Shown piece after piece: positions 26,470-34,937 of a DNA stretch of 64,000 bases. The position numbers were made by a program, and so were the translations under genes. The stretch comes from an uncultured Lutibacter sp. (GTDB lineage Bacteria; Bacteroidota; Bacteroidia; Flavobacteriales; Flavobacteriaceae): NCBI RefSeq assembly GCF_937891065.1, contig NZ_CALAEQ010000268.1, forward strand, positions 19,730 through 83,729, written 5' to 3'. The notes below the pieces were generated by a model that worked only from the letters and a program-made list of their open reading frames with translations, was not told where the DNA came from and ran no database searches. The stretch's first letter is position 1. Every line of letters starts with the position of its first letter.

Positions 26470-27087
26470 ATGGAAATTGTTATTGCTAACACATCACATT
26501 TAAAATTTGCCGACATCATTTGTGAAACTATAAAAGAATCTGCAAAAGTTAGAGGTACAGGTATTGCTGAAAGAACTCCTGAATATATTTCAAAAAAAAT
26601 TAGTGAAGGAGATGCTGTGGTTGCCATTGATGACGATAAATTCGCGGGTTTTTGTTATATAGAAACGTGGGACAATAATTCGTTTGTAGTAAATTCAGGG
26701 TTAATTGTACATCCAGATTATAGAAATCAAGGATTGGCAAAAAAAATTAAAAAGAAAATTTTAGAATATTCTCAGGAAAAATATCCTGATGCAAAAATAT
26801 TTGGAATTACTACAGGATTAGCAGTTTTAAAAATTAATTATGAATTAGGTTATCAGCCAGTTACATTCTCTGAGTTAACAACTAATGAGGCCTTTTGGAA
26901 TGGCTGTAAAACGTGTAAAAATTTTGATGTTTTAATGCGGACAGATAAAAAAATGTGTCTATGTACGGGAATGTTATATGATCCAAAACATGAAAAAAAC
27001 ATAAAAACACACAAATACAACTCAAAAGTATTAAGTAGATTAAAAAGTATTAAACAAGCATTATTTCTTAAAAAAAATAAAAAATAA
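26470..27087 (+). CDS. GNAT-family N-acetyltransferase, first gene of the arginine operon (putative glutamate N-acyltransferase)
   Basis: 205 aa. GNAT fold: an acyl-CoA loop is visible at VHPDYRNQGLAKKIKKKIL (~79-97), with the R/Q-x-x-G-x-A signature as RNQGLA. The C-terminal part carries a CKTC pair (~142) and CLC (~159), suggesting a small metal site. As no argA or argJ is present, its place at the head of the arg genes suggests it makes N-acyl-glutamate (inference). It ends one base before argG. Confidence 0.75.
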   Translation: MEIVIANTSHLKFADIICETIKESAKVRGTGIAERTPEYISKKISEGDAVVAIDDDKFAGFCYIETWDNNSFVVNSGLIVHPDYRNQGLAKKIKKKILEYSQEKYPDAKIFGITTGLAVLKINYELGYQPVTFSELTTNEAFWNGCKTCKNFDVLMRTDKKMCLCTGMLYDPKHEKNIKTHKYNSKVLSRLKSIKQALFLKKNKK

Positions 27088-27088
27088 A

Positions 27089-28276
27089 ATGGAAAAAGTA
27101 GTATTGGCATATAGCGGGGGTTTAGACACTTCGTATTGCGTTAAATATTTAATAAACGAATTAAAATTAGAGGTTCATAGTGCACTTGTAAACACTGGTG
27201 GATTTTCAGCTAAAGAATTAGAAATTGTTGAAAAGAAAGCTTATGAAATGGGTGTTACTTCTCACATAAATAAAAATATATTAGAAGAGTATTATTCAAA
27301 AGCTATAAAATATATGGTTTTTGGTAATGTTTTAAAAAATAACACATATCCACTTTCGGTTAGTGCTGAACGTGTATTTCAGGCTATTGAAGTAGTTGAA
27401 TATGCAAAACAAATTGGCGCAAAATACATTGCCCACGGAAGTACTGGAGCAGGAAATGATCAAGTGAGGTTCGATATGATTTTTCAAACCTTGGCTCCTG
27501 AAATTGAAATTATTACGCCAATTAGAGATTTAAAATTATCTAGACAAGAAGAAATTGCCTACTTAAAAGAAAATGGAGTAGATTATCCTTGGGAGAAAGC
27601 AAAATACTCAATTAATAAAGGAATTTGGGGAACAAGTGTTGGAGGTGTAGAAACCTTAACTTCACACCAAGCTTTACCAGAAGAAGCTTACCCAAGTCAG
27701 TTAGAAAAAACAACTCCAACAGATGTTAAACTTCATTTTAAAAAAGGAGAGCTGGTTGGCTTAAATGATGAATTTGATACTTCTGTTAATACCATTTTAA
27801 AGTTAGAAGAAATTGCTTCAAAATATGCAATTGGTAGAGATATTCATGTAGGAGATACCATTGTTGGAATTAAAGGAAGAGTTGGTTTTGAAGCTGCTGC
27901 TGCAGTTGTAACTATTAAAGCGCATCATACGTTAGAAAAGCATGTATTATCCAAATGGCAACAAAATTTAAAAGAGCAATTAGGTAGTTGGTACGGAATG
28001 TTATTACACGACGGTCAATATTTTGAGCCTGTGATGAGAAATATTGAAGCCTTTTTAGAAGATTCTCAAAAAACAGTGACGGGAGAAGTTTTTGTAACCT
28101 TAAAACCTTACCATTTTAGTATAAACGGAATTGAATCTAAACACGATTTAATGAAATCTAAATTTGGTGAGTATGGAGAAACAAATAAGGCGTGGTCAGC
28201 AGATGATGCAAAAGGGTTTATTAAAATTTTAGGAACGCCAAATAAAATATATCACAGCGTAAATTCAGAATTATGA
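27089..28276 (+). CDS. argG: argininosuccinate synthase
   Basis: 395 aa. Joins citrulline and aspartate with ATP. N-terminal PP-loop AYSGGLDTSYCVKYL (~7-21); HGSTGAGNDQVRFD (~116) for citrulline/aspartate binding; YSINKGIWGTSVGG (~171). Overlaps argC by four bases. Confidence 0.95.
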   Translation: MEKVVLAYSGGLDTSYCVKYLINELKLEVHSALVNTGGFSAKELEIVEKKAYEMGVTSHINKNILEEYYSKAIKYMVFGNVLKNNTYPLSVSAERVFQAIEVVEYAKQIGAKYIAHGSTGAGNDQVRFDMIFQTLAPEIEIITPIRDLKLSRQEEIAYLKENGVDYPWEKAKYSINKGIWGTSVGGVETLTSHQALPEEAYPSQLEKTTPTDVKLHFKKGELVGLNDEFDTSVNTILKLEEIASKYAIGRDIHVGDTIVGIKGRVGFEAAAAVVTIKAHHTLEKHVLSKWQQNLKEQLGSWYGMLLHDGQYFEPVMRNIEAFLEDSQKTVTGEVFVTLKPYHFSINGIESKHDLMKSKFGEYGETNKAWSADDAKGFIKILGTPNKIYHSVNSEL

Positions 28277-29250
28277 TAAAAGTAGGAATTATTGGTGGAG
28301 CAGGGTATACAGCAGGAGAATTAATTCGTTTATTAATTCATCATTCTCATGTAGAAATAGATTTTGTGTACAGTACTTCAAATGCGGGAAATTATATTTA
28401 TAATGTGCATCAAGATTTGTTGGGAGCATTAGATTTAAAATTTACGGATACTGTAAATGGCAATGTGGATGTATTGTTTTTGTGTTTAGGACACGGAAAT
28501 TCAAAAAAGTTTTTAAAACAATATCAATTTTCTGGAGGTACTAAAATTATAGATTTAAGTAACGATTTTAGACTGAATATAGATGCTATTTTTCAAGGAA
28601 ATGAATATGTGTATGGTTTACCAGAATTACAACAACAAAAAATTGAAAAAGCGAATTATATTGCAAATCCTGGTTGTTTTGCAACAGCGATTCAATTGGC
28701 TTTGTTACCATTAGCAAAAGCGAATTTATTAAATAATTCAGTACATATAAATGCCACTACGGGCTCAACAGGCGCTGGCGTTTCACCAAGTGAAACCACT
28801 CATTTTAGTTGGAGAGATAATAATTTTTCAGTGTATAAAGCATTTACGCATCAACATTTAGATGAAATTTCTGAAAGTTTAGGCTTGTTACAACCAGATT
28901 TTTCTGAAGAGCTATTTTTTATTCCAAATAGAGGGAACTTTAGCAGAGGAATTTTTGCATCGATCTATTTAAATTTTGATGAAAGTATAGAAAAAGCGTA
29001 CGAATTATTTGAAGATTTTTATGCAGATGCAGTTTTTACAAAAGTGTCAAAAAATCCAATTCATTTAAAGCAAGTAGTGAATACAAACAATTGCTTTATT
29101 CATTTAGAAAAGTATAAAAACACCTTATTAATTACTTCGGCAATTGATAATTTATTAAAAGGAGCATCTGGGCAAGCCATTCAAAATATGAATTTAATGT
29201 TTAAATTAAATCAAACTGAAGGATTGCAGTTAAAAGCTAATTTATTTTAA
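28273..29250 (+). CDS. argC: N-acyl-gamma-glutamyl-phosphate reductase
   Basis: 325 aa. NADPH-dependent reduction of acyl-glutamyl phosphate to the semialdehyde. Rossmann start VGIIGGAGYTAGELIRLL; catalytic Cys in NPGCFATAIQLAL (~136); the His-containing KAFTHQHLDEIS (~196) and the substrate loop TTGSTGAGVSPSETTHF are present. Confidence 0.95.
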   Translation: MIKVGIIGGAGYTAGELIRLLIHHSHVEIDFVYSTSNAGNYIYNVHQDLLGALDLKFTDTVNGNVDVLFLCLGHGNSKKFLKQYQFSGGTKIIDLSNDFRLNIDAIFQGNEYVYGLPELQQQKIEKANYIANPGCFATAIQLALLPLAKANLLNNSVHINATTGSTGAGVSPSETTHFSWRDNNFSVYKAFTHQHLDEISESLGLLQPDFSEELFFIPNRGNFSRGIFASIYLNFDESIEKAYELFEDFYADAVFTKVSKNPIHLKQVVNTNNCFIHLEKYKNTLLITSAIDNLLKGASGQAIQNMNLMFKLNQTEGLQLKANLF

Positions 29251-29260
29251 AAAAAACAAC

Positions 29261-30055
29261 ATGAAAATAGCAATTATTGGCTTAGGAAATTTAGGGTATT
29301 CAATAGCAATTGGTATTTTAACACAAGAAAATTTTAAATTCAAAAATCTATATTTAACAAAACGAGATATAGATTCTTTAAGTTCTTGGGAGAAATTACC
29401 CAATGTTAAAATTTCAACCGATAATAAGAAGGCTGTTCGCTATTCGGATGTTGTTATAATTGCTGTACAACCTAAACAATTACATACAGTTTTAGAAGAA
29501 ATAAAAGAGGTGGTTAATCCTAAAACACACACAATTATTTCAGTGGTTACCGGTAGAAAAACGGATGAAATTGAAAGTGTTTTAGGTGCTGATGTTCCAA
29601 TTATTAGAAGTATGCCAAATACGGCCATTTCTGTTGGACAATCAATGACATGTTTAAGTTCTAATGAAAAAGGAAAAGAGAATATAGAATGTGCAAAAAC
29701 CATTTTTAATTCTTTAGGAAAAACCATGTGTATTGAAGAAAATCTAATGCAGGCAGCAACCGTAATATGCGCAAGTGGTATTGCATTTTGGATGCGTTTA
29801 ATTAGAGCGACTACACAAGGTGCTGTACAATTGGGATTTGATTCTAAAGAAGCACAAGAATTATCGGTTCAAACGTGTTTGGGTGCTGCCAGTTTATTAA
29901 TCCATTCAGGAAGTCATCCTGAGCAAGAAATTGATAAAGTTACAACCCCAAGTGGTTGTACAATTGAGGGTTTAAACGAAATGGAGCATCAAGGATTGAG
30001 TTCATCCTTAATTAAAGGTTTGGTAACTTCTTTCGAAAAAATTAATCAGATTTAA
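29261..30055 (+). CDS. proC: pyrroline-5-carboxylate reductase
   Basis: 264 aa. Last step of proline synthesis. Rossmann motif IAIIGLGNLGYSIAIGIL at the N-terminus, VIIAVQPKQLHTVL (~67), IIRSMPNTAISVGQSMTCL (~111) and the C-terminal DKVTTPSGCTIEGLNEMEHQG signature. Its place among arg genes fits the shared glutamate-semialdehyde chemistry. Confidence 0.94.
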   Translation: MKIAIIGLGNLGYSIAIGILTQENFKFKNLYLTKRDIDSLSSWEKLPNVKISTDNKKAVRYSDVVIIAVQPKQLHTVLEEIKEVVNPKTHTIISVVTGRKTDEIESVLGADVPIIRSMPNTAISVGQSMTCLSSNEKGKENIECAKTIFNSLGKTMCIEENLMQAATVICASGIAFWMRLIRATTQGAVQLGFDSKEAQELSVQTCLGAASLLIHSGSHPEQEIDKVTTPSGCTIEGLNEMEHQGLSSSLIKGLVTSFEKINQI

Positions 30056-30065
30056 CTTTTTTATT

Positions 30066-31196
30066 ATGAAATTATTTGATGTTTATCCGCTATACAATGT
30101 AACTCCAGTGAAAGCTGAAGGTTGTTATGTTTGGGATGAGAATAACACTAAATATTTAGATTTATACGGTGGTCACGGAGTAATTTCTGTGGGACATACC
30201 CATCCAAAATATGTAGCTTCTTTAACTAATCAATTACATAAAATTGGATTTTATTCCAATTCAGTTCAAATGCCTTTACAGGTTGAATTGGCTCAAAAAT
30301 TAGGAAAGTTGTCAGGTTGTGAAAATTACAATTTGTTTTTATGTAATTCTGGAGCTGAAGCCAATGAAAATGCGCTGAAATTAGCGTCTTTTATCACTGG
30401 AAAAAGTAGAATTATTTCTTTTACAAATTCCTTTCATGGAAGAACATCTGCTGCTGTTGCGGTTACGGATAATAAAAGTATTAATGCACCAATCAATCTT
30501 CAACAAGAAGTTACGTTTTTACCGTTGAATGATATTGAATTAGTTATTCACGAAATTGGAAAAGGAGATGTTGCCGCAGTAATTATTGAAGGAATTCAGG
30601 GTGTTGGAGGTTTGGATGAGGGAACTACTGAATTTTTTCAGGAAGTTCAAAAAGTGTGCAATAGAAATTGCGTGTTGTTAATTTTAGATGAAATTCAATC
30701 TGGTTATGGAAGAAGTGGAAAATTCTTTGCATTTCAATACCATAATATTCAGCCAGACATAATAACAACAGCCAAAGGAATGGCAAATGGATTTCCAATG
30801 GGTGGTGTTTTAATTTTAGATGTTTTTAAAGCCAAATACGGTAGTTTAGGTACAACTTTTGGTGGAAATCATTTAGCGTGTACTGCTGCTATTGCTGTAT
30901 TAGATATTATTGAAAATGAAAATTTAATTGCCAATGTTAATGAAGTTTCAAATTATTTTATGGAAGAAATTAAACAGATTTCTGAAATAAAAAAAGTAAA
31001 AGGAAGAGGTTTAATGTTGGGTGTAGAATTTGATTTTGAAGTAGGAGATCTTCGAAAAAAATTAATTACCGATAAACATATTTTTACTGGAGGTTCTAAC
31101 AATAAAAATCTGTTAAGAATTTTACCTCCTTTAACAATTACCAAAGCTCAAATAAATGAATATATAAAAGCTTTAAAAGAAGTATTGGCATCATGA
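30066..31196 (+). CDS. argD: acyl-ornithine aminotransferase (class III)
   Basis: 376 aa PLP enzyme. Seen: GGHGVISVGHTHPKYV at the N-terminus, CNSGAEANENALKLA (~98), the FHGRTSAAVAVT block, LDEIQSGYGRSGKFFA (~205) and the PLP Lys in TTAKGMANGFPMGG (~234). By context converts N-acyl-glutamate semialdehyde to N-acyl-ornithine; a wider ornithine/GABA specificity cannot be excluded. Overlaps proA by four bases. Confidence 0.92.
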   Translation: MKLFDVYPLYNVTPVKAEGCYVWDENNTKYLDLYGGHGVISVGHTHPKYVASLTNQLHKIGFYSNSVQMPLQVELAQKLGKLSGCENYNLFLCNSGAEANENALKLASFITGKSRIISFTNSFHGRTSAAVAVTDNKSINAPINLQQEVTFLPLNDIELVIHEIGKGDVAAVIIEGIQGVGGLDEGTTEFFQEVQKVCNRNCVLLILDEIQSGYGRSGKFFAFQYHNIQPDIITTAKGMANGFPMGGVLILDVFKAKYGSLGTTFGGNHLACTAAIAVLDIIENENLIANVNEVSNYFMEEIKQISEIKKVKGRGLMLGVEFDFEVGDLRKKLITDKHIFTGGSNNKNLLRILPPLTITKAQINEYIKALKEVLAS

Positions 31197-32386
31197 AAGC
31201 ATTAACTTCAAATCAAAAAAACAGTGTTTTAGCATCTATGGCTCAATTAATAGATTCAGAAAGAACTGCTATTATAAATGCCAATAACATAGATGTTGAA
31301 AATTATTCTGGCGAAGATATTGCAATGTATGATCGACTTAAAGTTGATGATACGAAGATTGATGGAATGATTGTTTCATTACAACAATTAATTGCAGATA
31401 TTGATCCAGTAGGAAAAGAACTATATAATTTTACCCACGAAAACGGGTTGAAAATGACCAATAAAACGGCACCTTTCGGAACTGTTTTAATCATTTATGA
31501 ATCTAGACCAGATGTTACAGTTGAAGCTGGAGGAATTGCATTTAAATCTGGAAATAAAATCTTATTAAAGGGCGGAAAAGAGTCACTAAATTCTAATTTA
31601 ATAATTGTTGAATTGTGGCATAAAGCATTGGCTGAAAATAATATTTCAACAAATTGGGTGGAATATTTAAATTATAACAGAACTGAAACACTAGAGTTTT
31701 TAGAACATCCAACTCAAAAAGTAGATTTAATTGTACCGCGCGGTGGAGATAAATTAATTGCTTTTGTAAAACAACACGCAAAATGTCCCGTAATTGTAAG
31801 TGGTAGAGGAAATAATTTTGTGTATGTAGATACTGAAGCTGATTTAGATATGGCTTTATCAGTAATTATAAATGCGAAAGCTTCAAAAATATCAGCCTGT
31901 AATGCGTTGGATAAAGTATTGATAAATACAAATTTAATAAATAAAGAATCCTTTATTAAATCGTTGATTCATAAATTGGTAGAACATAAAGTTGAAATTT
32001 TAGGGGATGCTGAAATCTCTAAATTTGAAAATGTTTCAGCTTTTGACGATGAAGCCATTTGGTTTGAAGAATTTTTAGATTATAAAATAGTTTTAGGAGC
32101 GGTGAATTCTTTAGATGAAGCCATTTCAAAAATAAATACCTACGGAGGAGGACATTCGGCGGTCATAATTACAAACAATACAGAAACTGCTCAAAATTTT
32201 ATGGAATCTGTGGATTCAGCTGCTGTATACCAAAATGCATCAACTCGTTTTACAGATGGTGGTCAGTTTGGTTTGGGTGGTGAATTGGCAATAAGTACAG
32301 ATAAATTGCATCATAGAGGTCCAATGGGATTACAACATTTAGTTACTAACAAATGGTACGTGTACGGAAATGGACAAATTAGGTAA
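31193..32386 (+). CDS. proA: glutamate-5-semialdehyde dehydrogenase (gamma-glutamyl phosphate reductase)
   Basis: 397 aa. Aldehyde-dehydrogenase fold; FGTVLIIYESRPDVTVEAGGIAFKSGN (~95-121) is the ProA signature, the catalytic Cys lies in SKISACNALDKVL (~236), and GGQFGLGGELAISTDKLHHRGPMG near the C-terminus is diagnostic. Its last 17 bases overlap the start of proB. Confidence 0.95.
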   Translation: MKALTSNQKNSVLASMAQLIDSERTAIINANNIDVENYSGEDIAMYDRLKVDDTKIDGMIVSLQQLIADIDPVGKELYNFTHENGLKMTNKTAPFGTVLIIYESRPDVTVEAGGIAFKSGNKILLKGGKESLNSNLIIVELWHKALAENNISTNWVEYLNYNRTETLEFLEHPTQKVDLIVPRGGDKLIAFVKQHAKCPVIVSGRGNNFVYVDTEADLDMALSVIINAKASKISACNALDKVLINTNLINKESFIKSLIHKLVEHKVEILGDAEISKFENVSAFDDEAIWFEEFLDYKIVLGAVNSLDEAISKINTYGGGHSAVIITNNTETAQNFMESVDSAAVYQNASTRFTDGGQFGLGGELAISTDKLHHRGPMGLQHLVTNKWYVYGNGQIR

Positions 32387-33146
32387 AAAAAGAATTTTAT
32401 TAAAAATTGGTTCCAATGTGTTAACAAAGGAAACCAATCATATTTCTCGTGGAAAAATCGAAGATATTGCTTGCCAAATTGCAGATTTAAGAGACGAATA
32501 TGAGTTTGTAATTGTAACTTCAGGCGCTATTGCAGTGGCAAAACAATTTGTACAGTTAGAGAGTAATGGAAAGGAAATTAACGTAAAACAAGCGTTAGCT
32601 TCCATTGGTCAACCACATTTAATGCGTATTTATCAGGAAAGTTTTAGAGAACTTGGTTTGCTAACTTCGCAGTGTTTATTGTCGTATTCCGATTTCAAAA
32701 AAGTAGAATCAAGAACCAATATTAAAAACACCATAAATGTGTTGGTTGAAAATAGTTACATTCCAATTATTAATGAAAATGATACCGTAGCAACAGATGA
32801 AATTAAGTTTGGTGACAACGATAAATTATCAGCATTAGCAGCAGAGCTTTTAAATGTTGATTTGTTAATTATTGCAACCAATACTAATGGAATTTATATG
32901 AAAGAATCTATTAATTCAGAAAAAGTAAAAACCATTAGAGAAACTTCTGATATTCAATTGTTAAGAGATCAAATTCAAACATCGGTTTCGTTGCACGGAA
33001 CAGGTGGAATGTCAGCAAAAATTGAAGCTTCAGAAATTGCACAAAATGCAACTATTGAAACGTGGATAGTAAATGGATTAAAAGATAATTTTGTTGTGAA
33101 TGCAATGAAAAATAAAAGTGAGTTCACAAAAATAACAGTTAAATAA
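32370..33146 (+). CDS. proB: glutamate 5-kinase (short form without PUA domain)
   Basis: 258 aa, amino-acid kinase domain only: no ~100 aa C-terminal PUA domain as in E. coli ProB. Seen: ILLKIGSNVLT (phosphate-binding Lys/Gly), VTSGAIAVAKQ (~49), INENDTVATDEIKFGDNDKLSALAAEL (~131-157) and HGTGGMSAKIEASEIA (~207). Overlapping proA frames imply coupled translation. Confidence 0.95.
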   Translation: MDKLGKKRILLKIGSNVLTKETNHISRGKIEDIACQIADLRDEYEFVIVTSGAIAVAKQFVQLESNGKEINVKQALASIGQPHLMRIYQESFRELGLLTSQCLLSYSDFKKVESRTNIKNTINVLVENSYIPIINENDTVATDEIKFGDNDKLSALAAELLNVDLLIIATNTNGIYMKESINSEKVKTIRETSDIQLLRDQIQTSVSLHGTGGMSAKIEASEIAQNATIETWIVNGLKDNFVVNAMKNKSEFTKITVK

Positions 33147-33147
33147 A

Positions 33148-34095
33148 ATGCAACATTATACCAATATAAACGAGTTAGATAGCTTACAAAATACAGTGAA
33201 AGAAGCTATTAGTTTGAAGAAAAATGAATTAAAATTTAAATTTCTTGGTGAAGGAAAAACCATTTGCTTATTATTTTTCAATAATAGTTTGCGTACGCGT
33301 TTAAGCACACAAAAAGCTGCTCAAAATTTAGGGATGAATACTGTTGTTATGAATTTTGGAAGTGAAGGTTGGCAGCTAGAGTTTGAGGATGGTGTAGTAA
33401 TGGATGAAGATAAATCTGAACACGTTATTGAAGCTGCGCAGGTAGTCGCGCAATATTGTGATATTGTTGCTATTAGAGCATTTGCTTCTTTAACAGATAA
33501 AGAAAAAGACAGAGCAGAAATTGTGATTGAAAGCTTTAAAAAATATGCTGGAATTCCAGTGGTAAATATGGAAAGCGCTACTGGGCATCCGTTACAAGCT
33601 TTGGCAGATGCAATTACAATGGAAGAGTTTAAAGTTTTGCATAAACCAAAAGTGGTGTTGTCTTGGGCGCCACATCCAAAAGCGTTGCCGCATGCAGTTG
33701 CCAATTCTTTTGTTGAAATGATGCAATTACAAGATGCAGATTTTGTAATTACGCATCCTGAAGGGTATGAATTAGATCCTGAAATAACAAAGAATTCAAA
33801 AATTGAATACAATCAGAATAAAGCTTTTGAAAATGCAGATTTTGTGTATGTTAAAAACTGGAGTTCTTTTAAAGACTACGGAAAAGTAGTAAATAAAGAT
33901 GCCAATTGGATGGTGACAGCTGAGAAAATGAAATTAACTAATAATGGTAAATTTATGCATTGTTTACCTGTTAGAAGAAACGTAATTGTTGCCGATGAAG
34001 TAATTGATTCTGAAAATTCAATTGTAATTCAACAAGCAAATAATAGAACCTATTCAGCACAAATTGTGTTAAAAAAAATATTAGAAAACCTATAG
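33148..34095 (+). CDS. argF: N-acyl-L-ornithine carbamoyltransferase (ArgF' type, probably succinylornithine)
   Basis: 315 aa. Carbamoyltransferase fold: the carbamoyl-phosphate loop reads NNSLRTRLST (~45-54) instead of STRTR, and HCLPVRRN (~270) is the HCLP motif. The AOTCase/SOTCase-type signatures FGSEGWQLEFEDGVVMDEDK and ATGHPLQALADA replace those of ordinary OTCase. At the residue that separates succinyl- from acetyl-ornithine enzymes (Pro90 in Bacteroides fragilis, Glu92 in Xanthomonas), this protein has Ser (DEDKSEH). That site with Ser fits a succinyl preference, but this is inference. Confidence 0.9.
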   Translation: MQHYTNINELDSLQNTVKEAISLKKNELKFKFLGEGKTICLLFFNNSLRTRLSTQKAAQNLGMNTVVMNFGSEGWQLEFEDGVVMDEDKSEHVIEAAQVVAQYCDIVAIRAFASLTDKEKDRAEIVIESFKKYAGIPVVNMESATGHPLQALADAITMEEFKVLHKPKVVLSWAPHPKALPHAVANSFVEMMQLQDADFVITHPEGYELDPEITKNSKIEYNQNKAFENADFVYVKNWSSFKDYGKVVNKDANWMVTAEKMKLTNNGKFMHCLPVRRNVIVADEVIDSENSIVIQQANNRTYSAQIVLKKILENL

Positions 34096-34105
34096 TATTC
34101 AATAT

Positions 34106-34136
34106 TGTCACACTAAGCCTGTCGAAGTATTCTCAC
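34106..34136. repeat. REP-like element, copy 2 (degenerate), inside the arginine operon
   Basis: TGTCACACTAAGCCTGTCGAAGTAT shares its core with the elements near 11112 and 37309. Arms are imperfect. It occupies most of the 56-base gap between argF and argB, the largest gap in an otherwise overlapping operon. Confidence 0.55.
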
Positions 34137-34151
34137 AAATAGTAAAAAACA

Positions 34152-34937
34152 ATGAAAAAACAACTTTTAAAAATAGTAAAAATTGGCGGAAATGTAATTA
34201 ATGATGAAATTGCATTGAGTTTATTTTTAAAAGATTTTGCCACTATTGAAGGACCAAAAATATTGGTGCACGGAGGCGGAAGGAGAGCGACTGAAATTGC
34301 TTCAGAAATGGGTTTAAAGCCAAAAATGATAAACGGTAGAAGAGTAACTGATGAAGCTAATTTAGAAGTTGTAACAATGGTTTATGCTGGTTTGTTGAAT
34401 AAAAAAATAGTAGCTCAATTGCAACAATTTAGTTGCAACGCCTTAGGATTATCTGGTGCTGATGCCAATTGTATTTTAGCGCATAAACGAATAGTAAAAG
34501 ATATTGATTATGGTTTTGCAGGTGATGTTGATGCTGTAAATTCTGAGATTATTGATATACTTCTTCAAAATAATGTAACACCTGTTTTTTGTGCGATAAC
34601 TCATGATAAAAATGGACAATTGTTAAATACAAATGCAGATACCATTGCTTCTGAGGTTGCAATTGCATTGAGTGATTTGTATGAAACGGAATTAAATTTT
34701 GTGTTTGAATTGAAAGGAGTTTTACAAAGTATTGACGATAAAAATTCTGTAATTACACAAATTAATTTGAATAAATACGAGCAATTAGTTGAACAAGGTG
34801 TTATTTCAGAAGGTATGATTCCAAAACTTTATAATTGTTTTAATGCATTAGAGAAAGGTGTTGGAATAGTGAAAATTGGAGACGCTACTTTAGTGCAAAA
34901 TGAGACTAAATTTTATACAACATTAAGTTTAAAATAA
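34152..34937 (+). CDS. argB: N-acyl-glutamate kinase
   Basis: 261 aa amino-acid kinase. KIVKIGGNVI and LVHGGGRRATEIASEMG at the N-terminus bind ATP and the acyl-glutamate; NGRRVTDEANLEVVTMVYAG, LGLSGADANCI and LLNTNADTIASEVAIAL (~157-173) follow. In the Bacteroides-type route the substrate would be N-succinyl-glutamate. Its stop overlaps the argE start (TAATG). Confidence 0.93.
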   Translation: MKKQLLKIVKIGGNVINDEIALSLFLKDFATIEGPKILVHGGGRRATEIASEMGLKPKMINGRRVTDEANLEVVTMVYAGLLNKKIVAQLQQFSCNALGLSGADANCILAHKRIVKDIDYGFAGDVDAVNSEIIDILLQNNVTPVFCAITHDKNGQLLNTNADTIASEVAIALSDLYETELNFVFELKGVLQSIDDKNSVITQINLNKYEQLVEQGVISEGMIPKLYNCFNALEKGVGIVKIGDATLVQNETKFYTTLSLK

